DNA of 9,035 nucleotides, taken from positions 1-9,035 of the forward strand of contig CAZUBO010000023.1 in NCBI GenBank assembly GCA_964618955.1, read 5' to 3'. The notes below the pieces were generated by a model. That model did not search any database. It worked only from the letters and a program-made list of their open reading frames with translations, and was not told the origin of the DNA. The DNA is from JAKLIH01 sp964618955. Its GTDB lineage: Bacteria > Patescibacteriota > Minisyncoccia > UBA6257 > JAKLIH01. Position 1 is the stretch's first letter, and every line of letters begins with the position of its first letter. This document shows positions 1 to 8,366 of this stretch, piece after piece. The position numbers and the translations under genes were made by a program.

Positions 1-1094
1 GGTTTTGATGGCTCTGGCAAGGGGACAATAACTGCTTTGGTTGAAGTTGTAGTAGGAATAGTTGCAATAGTAGTTGTAGTTGTCGTTACCTTACAAGTAA
101 AATTTTCATAAACAGTTTTATCGTAAGATTTAAAACAACCGCCAGTCTCCAAACAAGTTTCGTATTCACCTAAGCCTTTAGCAACATTCTTACTCACATC
201 ACATTTATCAGCTTCACAACCGTTTACATTCTCACAAGTATCATAGGTATATTGATAACTATAGGCTCCTTTACGATAAGATATTGTTTTGGTCTTGCAT
301 TCAACATGTGGATCTTTCTGACCAACTGGACAAACTTTGCATTGAGCATTACTATTAAAGATTGCATCTGAAAATCAGACTCCCTGAATAAACATTCCCC
401 GAGTAATTGATTTATTGGTACTTTCTTTGCAATTAGTCACTCCGCATCAATTCTTCTTCACACAAAACGTACTGGTATATGACTTTGTATTATAGTCATA
501 ACTATTTACATTATCACAAGTATAATGTGGATTAGTCTCACCAGTCTTACAAACACTGCTACCTTTAGTTGTAATTGTAGTTTTACAACCAGCATCTGAT
601 AAACAAACATTACTACCATTTTGACTAGCAAAACCATTCATATAAGCCAAACAAGTTGGCGCTCCAGCAATACTTTGTCCTGGAGTATGAGTATGTGTGC
701 ACCCACCTACTATTCATAAAATTCTTAAAGCAAAGTTATTGATATTTGTAGTTGGAATACCATGGTTACCATCCTTAACCCCATCACAACCATGTGCATG
801 AGTCACCATTTGAGTATAATAATTCGTCAAGCATTCTTCTTTTTTAATGCACTTATCTTTCAAACAATAGCTGACACTACAAGGTGTCGGACAGGCTTTT
901 GAGGAAGGCAAACAACATTGAGAACCTGCCCCACCATTACTTCCAGAATTTTTACATCACTTTTTCAAATCAAATTTATTATCTGTACAATTCGCAGCAT
1001 TTGCACCGCTACAATCATAAGCCACAACAATATTATTTGTAATAAAAAATATACATAGTGATAAGACAATAAACAATAAAATAAAATTTTTCAT
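1..1094 (-). CDS. Secreted cysteine-rich protein with Thr-rich stalk (partial, C-terminus outside window)
   Basis: I do not recognise a named family. The ATG at 1094 opens a frame that runs off the left edge, giving 364 complete codons. Residues 1-25 form a signal peptide (Lys-Asn start, long hydrophobic stretch, VVA end), so the protein is exported. The mature part has 29 Cys in about 310 residues (28-337), suggesting several disulfide-bonded mini-domains. A motif C-x2-G-x2-[ND]-P-H-x2-C occurs twice (CKTGETNPHYTC at 182-193 and CPVGQKDPHVEC at 255-266). His pairs flank Cys at THAHGC (98-103) and GGCTHTH (130-136). From about 337 the chain becomes a Thr-rich linker (TTTTTTIATIPTTT), so more domains probably follow beyond the window. 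Four in-frame UGA codons (residues 46, 127, 216, 240) are read as Trp and there is no UGG. Without that reading the gene falls into fragments. It has its own promoter and lacks a Shine-Dalgarno sequence. The reading frame and export are firm; function is unknown. Confidence 0.85.
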
Positions 1095-1129
1095 ATATCA
1101 ATAAAATTAAATTATTAAAACATATATCT

Positions 1130-1158
1130 ATTATAACTATATTTTTAAAAAAATGCAA
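1130..1158 (-). promoter_or_regulatory. Sigma-70-type promoter for the cysteine-rich protein gene
   Basis: Read on the minus strand, a perfect TATAAT (-10, 1130-1135) follows TTGCAT (-35, 1153-1158) at 17 bases. The predicted transcription start near 1123 gives an untranslated leader of about 30 bases before the ATG at 1094. The -35 hexamer matches the consensus at only 3 of 6 positions, and its upstream end overlaps the last two bases of the preceding gene's terminator palindrome. The spacer is an almost pure T-run then A-run, a curved-DNA type. Confidence 0.6.
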
Positions 1159-1194
1159 CCAAAAAACCATCAAATATTTGATGGTTTTTTGGTT
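1157..1194 (-). terminator. Perfect 38-bp palindromic, bidirectional intrinsic terminator
   Basis: An uninterrupted inverted repeat with no mismatch. The core is CCATCAAAT/ATTTGATGG, flanked by six A on one side and six T on the other and closed by AACC/GGTT. It begins one base after the TAA of the 771-residue protein gene, so it should end that transcript. The A-tract/T-tract symmetry makes it equally functional on the other strand. Seen directly in the sequence. Confidence 0.9.
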
Positions 1195-1195
1195 A

Positions 1196-3511
1196 TTATA
1201 TATCTCAATATTTTACAATTAGTTCTTTATCCCCTGCATTAGATTTAAAATATATTTTACCAGTCTTTAGTTTTAAATTATTTTCAATATTATCAGCCAA
1301 TTGTATATCAACTGATCGACTTAAAACCTTTAAATTAATTTTAATTTCATTATTTACTAATATATTACCCGCTATTGGAGTAATTTCAAATTTATTGCTC
1401 TTATCAAAAGAATAATTAATATCCACCTTGCCGATATTCTTAATTACAAAATCAACTTCAAATTTCCCTTTTGGTATTTCAACAACATATTCTCCTTCCC
1501 CTTTAGAATTAGGCTGTATTGCAACTCTTGGTTCTTCAATTAAATTATTAAGCGTCGTCTCTGGAGGACCGTACATTCTAAATGTTCCAGGAGGAATACC
1601 AGATATATGCCTGTATTCAGGATCTAAATTACTTACAAAAGAATCATAAGCGCTTCGATAAGCTTTTGCTATGGGAATGTTATTGTAAATTGAACTTACA
1701 GTTTGATTTACCATTGGCATAAAAAACTCTGTATCACCTTCATAGTTTGAAGCAAATGTAACGTAATCTTTATCAATAAAGTTATTTGTTCCCATAACAA
1801 TCACCATCCTTTTAAGATTGTCATTAATATTAACTCAATATTTTTCAGTTGCAATTTCAGCATTAGAATTATCAGCATGTTCATTTTTATCCTTATCAGT
1901 TCAAATTAAAGTATAAGGTTCATTATATAAGCTGTATTTTCAATTATAGTTCTCTCCTCACACACTTATTGGCTCAACTGTACTATTTGCATAAACAAAA
2001 TTAGAATTTGAAAAACCTTGAGAGAAATTATTAAAATTTAACGATTGAAAATTAACTTTCAAATCTGTTATTGGAAAAGTTCCTCGATTTTCGAAAAAGA
2101 ATTTTGTATTTAAATTACTCATAAAATTCTTTATCAAATTATCGTAATTAGGTAATTTGGTGTCACAACATATTCCTACAGTATATCTATTAGAATATTC
2201 ATGAGTCAAAAATAAAGCTGGCATAATTGAATTCAATTTTATTCAACCTTGGTTATTTTTATTTAATCATTCCGTTCGTATTCTAGAAAAATATATTCCT
2301 TCTCTTCAATTTCAATATGGAGCAAAAGAAGGAAATATTTTGGAATATTCTTTGCTTCATACTGCTGTTTCCGAACTTATCTTGATCTTCTCATGAAAAA
2401 CTAAATATGAATAAGGAAATTCATTGTATTGTTTTTGGATAAAGGCTAATACTTCTGCTGGTTCATTTTTAACACCATTTTCTTGCAAAGAAACAATCTT
2501 AATATCGAATTTGTCTTTTCTTTCTTCAATGTATTTCTTAAATAAATCTTTATCTACTGTTGGAACCACAACAATCAAATACTTTTCACCAGTTGATTTT
2601 GTCTCTTCTTCTCCAATAGATAATGTTTGTAATTTTTCATCATCCTTCTTCTGTAACTTCATCAAATCATTCTTCAAAGCATCAATACTTAATTGTAAAC
2701 TAGCAAGTAAGGAAGTCTTTTTGAATGTTAGATCTTGATTTTGAATGTTAGGATTCAAGATATTAACACTTGGTTGAATGATTGGTTTAGCATAACGAAG
2801 ATCTATTGATTTAATTGGATTTTGATCAATAATATTAAAACTTGGTTTGGTTGTTGGTTTGAAGGTATAATCAATACTTGGAATATTGATTGCTTGTGGT
2901 ATGGTAGTTACTGGTATAAAGGTTCTGGCTACTGGATTAGTTGTATAGGTATAACTTGGTAGTGTTGTAGTTGGAATATATGAATTGTAATCTGGTATTG
3001 TGGTATACACATACTTTGGAGATGTTGTTGTGGTTACAAAGTTAGATATTTGATTATTAATTTGGTTATTAAACAATACTACTGGTTTGGTTGTTGTGGT
3101 ATAGGTATAACTATTAATACTTGGTTGTGTGGTATAGGTATAGCTTGGCTTTGTAGTTGTAACTACAAAATTAGCTACTGGGTTAGTAGTATAGGTATAA
3201 CTAGGTCTGGTTGTAGTTGTCGCTACATAAGAATAACTTGAATAACTTGTAGATACTGTAGTTCTTGAATAACAGTCCGTATTACAATCTGATTGTAATA
3301 TATATTCTTTAACTCCATTAGTATGAATGGAAGATAATTCACATTGTCAAGTATTCTTATTACAAATATATCAAGAAGGTTTAGTAGCTACTTGATTACT
3401 AAAGCCATAATTAGTAAAACTATTAGCTAAATTAGAAAAAGCTAAAACTGATATAGTATTAGAAAAAACCAATATTAAAGCTATTATTGCTATAAAAATT
3501 CTATTTTTCAT
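1196..3511 (-). CDS. Large secreted protein: Cys module, Tyr/Thr/Pro repeats, coiled coil, possible inactive C25-like domain, Ig-like end (771 aa)
   Basis: The ATG at 3511 is the first start after an in-frame TAA. With UGA as Trp the frame is open to the TAA at 1196. It contains 12 UGA and no UGG. Residues 1-24 are a signal peptide (ISVLA then F). Residues 47-80 hold a four-Cys module (SWYICNKNTWQCE...DCNTDC). Residues 98-226 are a Thr/Pro/Tyr repeat stalk with PSYTYTT units. Residues 263-296 look like a coiled coil. Residues 310-373 (EKYLIVVVPTVDKDLFKKYI..., then AFIQKQYNEFPYSYLVF) resemble the start of peptidase C25 (gingipain) domains, and 566-655 (VIVMGTNNF, IAKAYRSAYDSF, FRMYGPPETTL) resembles its end. 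The expected catalytic Cys position is Thr575, so it is probably inactive. Residues 672-771 form an Ig-like beta-sandwich (DFVIKNIGKVDINY), which also follows the catalytic domain in gingipains. The C25 link is inference from pattern memory; a different alpha/beta fold is possible. Likely extracellular; no anchor seen. Confidence 0.85.
2834..3220 (-). repeat. Degenerate Tyr/Thr/Pro repeat stalk (PSYTYTT units)
   Basis: This part codes for residues 98-226 of the 771-residue protein. The clearest units are RPSYTYTTNPVANF, KPSYTYTTQPS, NSYTYTTTTKP and LPSYTYTTNPVART, with diverged copies such as SPKYVYTTIP and SIDYTFKPTTKP. The two PSYTYTTNPVA copies are 81 residues apart, which suggests a duplicated larger block (about 103-113 and 184-195). 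At DNA level the minus strand repeats AGTTATACCTATAC. It is likely an extended, possibly O-glycosylated stalk. Confidence 0.8.
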
Positions 3512-3532
3512 AATATTTATTTAGTATTTAAA

Positions 3533-3556
3533 TTGTTAAAAACTTAACTTTAACAA
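3533..3556 (-). promoter_or_regulatory. Stem-loop at the 5' end of the leader of the 771-residue protein gene
   Basis: On the minus strand TTGTTAAA (3549-3556) pairs perfectly with TTTAACAA (3533-3540) around an 8-base loop. The predicted transcription start is near 3557, so this hairpin would sit at the extreme 5' end of the mRNA. Such a stem could protect the transcript from decay. It is not followed by a U-tract, so it is not a terminator. All-AT pairing except two G-C pairs makes it only moderately stable. Confidence 0.4.
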
Positions 3557-3563
3557 CATTAGT

Positions 3564-3592
3564 ATTATACCACATTTATCAGATTTTGTAAA
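3564..3592 (-). promoter_or_regulatory. Near-consensus sigma-70 promoter for the 771-residue protein gene
   Basis: On the minus strand TTTACA (-35, 3587-3592, five of six consensus bases) and a perfect TATAAT (-10, 3564-3569) are separated by exactly 17 bases. A TG lies upstream of the -10, though at -17/-16 rather than the strict extended -10 position. The predicted start near 3557 gives a leader of about 46 bases. This is the strongest promoter-like sequence in the window and implies that this gene is transcribed separately from the upstream 1366-residue protein gene. Confidence 0.75.
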
Positions 3593-3618
3593 GACTATGT
3601 GGGGCTCGAGATTTTACT

Positions 3619-3648
3619 AAAAAACCACTACTTTTAATCTACTAAAAG
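3619..3648 (-). terminator. Weak possible terminator after the 1366-residue protein gene
   Basis: On the minus strand CTTTTA and TAAAAG form a 6-bp AT-rich stem around GTAGAT, followed after five bases by six T. It lies between the TAA of the large gene (3682-3684) and the next promoter, where a terminator is expected. The stem is weak and the T-run is displaced, so this call is tentative. Confidence 0.25.
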
Positions 3649-3681
3649 CATACTATATTTTTAAAAACAAAGCAAATTTAT

Positions 3682-6600
3682 TTACTGCACCGAATCATCA
3701 TTAAACGAATACTTCACCTGATTAGGTACATCATTAGTATCTGGTGTAAAGGACGAAAAACTACCCCAAGCCCCACAAATAGTTTCATACTTAGCTCCAT
3801 AATTTAAAGCCAATTGCATCTGCGATAAATTATCCAAAATCCCAGTAGGATTCTCTTCACTTTTAATTAGTTTATTCATATCTTCCCTAGTTAATCCATT
3901 AGCATTATACAAACTATTACCATTCAACAATGGATGATCTAAAGTTTTAATTAAAAATTCTTTATGACCCTTAGTCATTAACCCGCTATATGTAAACATC
4001 CATAACCTTCTATCAGCCCCCAAACCACAAGCATCATTACTAATAATACCATTGATTGGAATTGCTGCTGGATTAGGATAAAATTCAATATTACTATCAC
4101 TTCTAAAATCTCAAAAAGCCATTATGGAATGATTGGTATAATCCCCATTACCAACTGGCATAAACTTCCCCATTCTATCCAAATCTAATTCAACAACCAA
4201 TCTATCATTTTTAAAATGTCAATTTACATTTGATACATACTTGTCGATTCTTCTAGGCATATCATGGACCACATCTTCAACCACATTAGAATATCCTGAT
4301 ACTAAACTATATTCGCTATTCAAAGCTCTAGCCCCAAAATACAGTTTAGAATAATTAGTCGGTATATTCTCTAACGAAACCTTATGAGTTCATTTATCAC
4401 CATCACTAATAATATCAGAATCATGGCATCAAGCTCCACCAACATTCTCAGCTGAATCCCCTAAACACAATTGATATGTCACCCCTGCTTCATCGTTCAA
4501 CTTATCTCAAGAAAAGTCATAAGTATAATTTTCACTATTATAACTCCCAACTAAATTTGTAGGAACTCTTATAGTTTTAAATTCACTTTCACTAAAGTTA
4601 TATTTTGTATTATCTTCAAAAATTAATTCAGTGCTATCTAAACTATCTCCCCCTCGATCAGTCCTACCTTTATAAAAACCAATAGTAATATAATCACCAT
4701 CTTTAAACAAACTTTTAGTATCATAATTCCTGACATAGTCATTTCCTAAAGTCCCAATGACTTCAACTTCAATATGAGTTGGATTATTACTATAGTTATA
4801 TGCTATAGCATTAGGAGCCCCATAATGGTCTCCTACTTCGCTGCCAGTACATGCAAACCCATTACCCTCTGGCAATATTAATGACGAATCAAACGAAGTT
4901 CCTAACCTAGTATTAGACCCCCCTTCGCATAAGCTATACTTCAGTAACAAAACTGGATTAGTATTCCCTGAAACTTGCCATCCAGCATAACCAACCCCAT
5001 CAACATTATTTCTTTCTCTGGTCAAATTTGTCATCTTACCATCACTCGAATTTAAATAAAATACCATTGATCTTCAAAAATCATCATTCTCACTTTTAGT
5101 ATTTCAAAATGGATATTTATCAACATCAAATTCAATAACAACTTTATCTTTAGCTGAAGTCGTATAATGGAATTTAAAATTCTTCAAAGAAAAACCTCTT
5201 CCTCAATCATTAGAATCATCCTTATTGCTCTCTTCTCTAGGCTCAGCTAAGCTTTCTGAATTTTGTGGATCAGGAATATTTCTAACCACAAAATCATTCT
5301 TACTAATACCAGTATCATAACTATTCCCCTGTAATTTATCAACCCCAGTCTTCATAGTTTCGAAAGTTGAGTTTTCATTAGCTTTTCTTTCAAAACTCTT
5401 TGAGCTTTCAATATTAGTCAAGCAATTTTCATCGCATTTAGACCCTTCCCCTAAGCCATAAGCTATACTATCAACAATTCTATTGTAATTATCCTTCAAA
5501 ATCAAAGTATTATCATTTGAAATAAAATAACTATCGCTGTTATAATACGCATCAGGAACAACTTCATAACTGTATTTTATTTCCCCATCTTTGATTTTAG
5601 GAACAATCAAAAAGTACGAATGGCTTTTAATTATTTTGTCTTTTAAAGTATCCCCCGAAACAATCGTACTTTCATTTTCAGAATCATTATTAGTTTGCTT
5701 GTGAATACTAAAATCAGTCAAAGCAATATCTTCATCAATTGGATTATATAATTCAATAAATTCGTCGTCTGCTGTCTTGCCACTAATTTGAATTTCACTA
5801 AAAACAATGTTTTTAATTTCCCCTTGTTCTTCTGGCAAAGTTGTAGTGGTCGTAGTCGTACTAGTTGTACTGGTTGTACTAGTCGTTGTAGTTGTTGTTG
5901 TACTACTACTAACTCTAGTGCTATTATCAGCCTTAGGTGTGCCACAGATATTATTCACGCATTGACCTGATGAAGTATATCAAGACAAATCAGAATAACG
6001 CTCCATTGAATATTTATTATCATTATCTCCTGCTGGCCAATCAGGATTGGCTTTAACCCCATCCATGAACCAACAGTCTTTATTCATTAATCGTATTTCT
6101 TCATTAGAATTTCTAATAGAACCAACATAAATTTGATTAGCTCTAATATGCAAAATGGTATCATCATTAGTCCTTTCTAATAAATACAATTCTTGAGGAT
6201 TCAAAATTGTTCCATTAGGAATTATGATTTTTATACTTTTATCAGCGCTAATTATCTCTCATAAAGATATATCAACTTTTTCATTTGATATATTCTTTAA
6301 TTCCATCCATTCGTCACTATAATTATTCTTACTACCCATTCAGGCAATCTCATTCAAAATCACCTTCTTGTAAATATTTTCAATCTCTATAGCCCCAGCA
6401 TTAAAAGCACATTGCGATTGAGCTACACTCGATCCGCCACCACCAGAAGCAGCTCTTGTCGTTGTAGTTGTTGGTTTTTTAGTAGTGGTAGTAGTTTTTT
6501 TCGTCGTTGTTGTCACCTTTTTCGTAGTAGTAGTTACCTTCTTTGTTGTAGTCGTAGCCTTCTTAGTAGTCGAAGTACTACTAAGAACTGTATTATTCTT

Positions 6601-7782
6601 TTTGGTCATTGTCGTTGTTAAACTAGTAGTACTGGAAGTATTAGGAGGTTGAACAATAACATCTTCTGGTTGATTTTTAAATAAACTTAACAAATAATTA
6701 GTAGCAGTAGCTACATCTCCAATCAAATTCTCGAAAAAACTAACACCATACTTTTGTTCCATCATTGCTAAAAAAGCTTGGTCATTTTTCTTTTTTTCTA
6801 CGTCTCTAAAGAATAAATCAACTACACCAACGCCTTCTAATACTGCCTTTTTTGATAATCTAGATCAATAATCTTCGAAAACAAGAGGGTCATCAACAGT
6901 ATAAGGATTAGCCATATTTGATAGTTTTCATTCATTCTGCCCCTTTCTTAATAGTTTGTATACATTTTGTATTTCATTATCTCAGCCCAATACGTAATAT
7001 TTTGGATCTCCATTAATAATATCTACAGAAATATTTTGAAATATTTCTGGTTTTGAATATTCCGACCCAACAATAGTATCATCACTATAAAAATTATTGT
7101 TAGTATATAAAGCTGTATCATAAAAATAATCTTCTATTGTATTTCTCTGTACTATAGGGTAATTTTTAAATTTATCAAAGAGTATTTTAAAATCGTTAAT
7201 ATTTTTTTCTGCACTTTTAAGTTCATAAACACTTTGATCTTTACCGCCAGCATGTGCGTCAGCTCTTGTATGAGCTATAGAAGTTAAGTCTTGCAACAAA
7301 TGTAATACATGCCCCAAAGCATAAAAAGCTTCTTTTTTATTGCCTTTTATATATTCATATACTGCTCTATTATATGTTTGGTTCGCTTCTGATTCAAGAT
7401 ATGGTGCTGTTTTAATCTTTAAAGCAGCTAAAAACATAATATCATAAGATGCTTGTCTTGCTTGATCATTTACTCATTGTTTTGAAGTAACTTTCGGGAT
7501 TATACTTTCTAATCCAGCTAATTTTCAGGTTCTATTATATATTGGATCATAAAAATGATTCAAAGCCCTAGCGCCATTATCCTCGTCCATACTTCCTAAT
7601 TTCACCCAATATTTTTCAGATTGTAATATTTTAGTTTTTAATTTAGTATTGTATACCTCAACTGTAATATCCGTAAAATTAGGATGCGTAGTTTGACTAT
7701 CATAAGCAAAACAAATGCTAGACAATACATTAAAAACAACTACAGCTAGCAAAGTTGCTGTCAAAACCTTTATGCTTTTCAT
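3682..7782 (-). CDS. Giant secreted protein: Zn-phospholipase C/P1-nuclease-like domain, two lamin-tail domains, FN3-like module (1366 aa)
   Basis: One open frame from the ATG at 7782 to TAA, with 16 UGA (Trp) and 7 UGG codons. An in-frame TAA just upstream supports the start. Residues 1-26 are a signal peptide. Residues 27-335 resemble the zinc-dependent phospholipase C/P1 nuclease fold: TTHPNFT (His33), LNHFYDP (His76), GHVLHLLQD (His158, His161, Asp165), AHTRADAH (His171, Asp175, His177). Residues 380-455 are a Thr/Lys linker. Residues 472-620 are lamin-tail domain 1 (NEIAWMG, DEWMELKN, DWPAGDN, SWYTSSGQC, CGTPKADN). Residues 621-650 are a Thr/Ser linker. Residues 656-845 are lamin-tail domain 2 (SEIQISGK, DEFIELYNP, KSFERK). 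Residues 860-1366 are beta-rich, with an FN3-like module (1068-1175) between two similar segments (869-912 and 1186-1229). No sortase signal or C-terminal membrane segment is seen. Lipid or nucleic-acid hydrolysis at the surface is inferred from the metal-binding residues; the substrate is unknown. It is probably co-transcribed with the small upstream gene. Confidence 0.92.
5833..5922 (-). repeat. Thr/Ser linker between the two lamin-tail domains
   Basis: Codes for residues 621-650, including two runs of seven Thr separated by STTSTTS and ending LPEEQ. All four Thr codons (ACA, ACT, ACC, ACG) are mixed within the runs. This argues that the amino-acid sequence is maintained rather than produced by recent slippage of a pure trinucleotide. 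It is probably a flexible, possibly O-glycosylated spacer. Confidence 0.85.
6418..6645 (-). repeat. Thr/Lys repeat linker (KKVTTTT units) after the phospholipase-like domain
   Basis: Codes for residues 380-455. Five near-identical units of seven residues (TTTTKKV, TTTTKKV, TTTTKKT, TTTTKKP and an initial STTKKA) are followed by TTTTTRAASGGGG. It separates the putative enzyme domain from the first lamin-tail domain. Lys spaced regularly among Thr gives a positively charged stalk that could bind a negative surface. That role is inference. Confidence 0.85.
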
Positions 7783-7811
7783 ATTATTTAATTAATTATT
7801 TTTAAAATACT

Positions 7812-8366
7812 TTAAAATGTTGATATTTTTCAAATATCAGAAATTTCTTCTGTATTATTTAAAATCTTAGTAGGTAATATTATAATTATTTGTTCAGACA
7901 ACATTTTAGGATCGTCTTTTCTGAAAATATTAATAGTATAATAATTATCACCTGTTTTTTCTTTTGTCATATTGTTATAATTAGTCAAATCTTCCATCAT
8001 TAAATCTCATTTCCCGTTCTTATCTACTTCATACAATGCTTTTTTGTATTCTTCTTGTTTTTCTAAAACAAAATATTTACTAGCTAATTCAATATCTTTT
8101 TTCTTTAAAGCTTCCAAAAACATAACATAAGTCTCTTCTGGAGTCTTACCACCATACTTATCATCTTTAAACTTCTGCTCATACTTAGCGATATTTCTCA
8201 TCATCATCTTATTCTGAAAACTAGTTACCGTGCTTAATCAAAAATACTTATTAAACACCAATCCTAAAACAAAAATCAACAATGCAATTAAAACAATGAT
8301 TTTAAATCATTTTTTCAATTTTTTGTTTTTGTCTACCCTATCAATTTTTTTAATATTTTCTTCCAT
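7812..8366 (-). CDS. Small signal-anchored membrane protein, possible NTF2-like extracytoplasmic domain (184 aa)
   Basis: The ATG at 8366 is the first start after an in-frame TAA, and the frame ends at TAA 7812 when UGA is Trp. UGA occurs at residues 20, 43, 120 and 179; no UGG is used. Residues 1-20 are Lys-rich and cytoplasmic, 21-42 form one hydrophobic helix (FKIIVLIALLIFVLGLVF), and the rest would face outward. The segment KTPEETYVMFLEALKKKDIELASKYF looks like the first helices of small cystatin/NTF2-like domains seen in secreted bacterial proteins, and two of the UGA-Trp (GKW, DIWKI) fall where such domains often carry Trp. That fold call is a guess. The gene ends 29 bases before the 1366-residue protein gene on the same strand, so the two probably form an operon. 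The reading frame is firm; the function is not known. Confidence 0.85.

Noticed and set aside
2424..2738. Plus-strand open frame of about 104 codons, and others at 1428-1649, 3050-3241, 5788-5970 and 6412-6621
   Set aside because: They are antisense shadows of the large minus-strand genes. Several are low-complexity reversals of the Thr or Tyr/Thr repeats (Ser/Cys/Arg-rich) without domains.
2830..3220. CRISPR array, suggested by regular repeats
   Set aside because: The repeats are in-frame codons for PSYTYTT units, with no constant repeat/spacer lengths.
5718..5945. Second minus-strand frame overlapping the poly-Thr linker region
   Set aside because: It is a frame-shifted reading of the linker (VVVQQQLQ-type sequence) inside a well-supported frame.
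3682..7782. A series of seven separate short genes or a decayed pseudogene
   Set aside because: All pieces share one phase, are separated only by UGA, and join into continuous recognisable domains. No UAA/UAG or frameshift interrupts them.
7700..7782. Lipoprotein signal in the giant protein (SSIC)
   Set aside because: The residue before the Cys is Ile, which breaks the lipobox rule. An ordinary signal peptidase site (CFA then Y) fits better.
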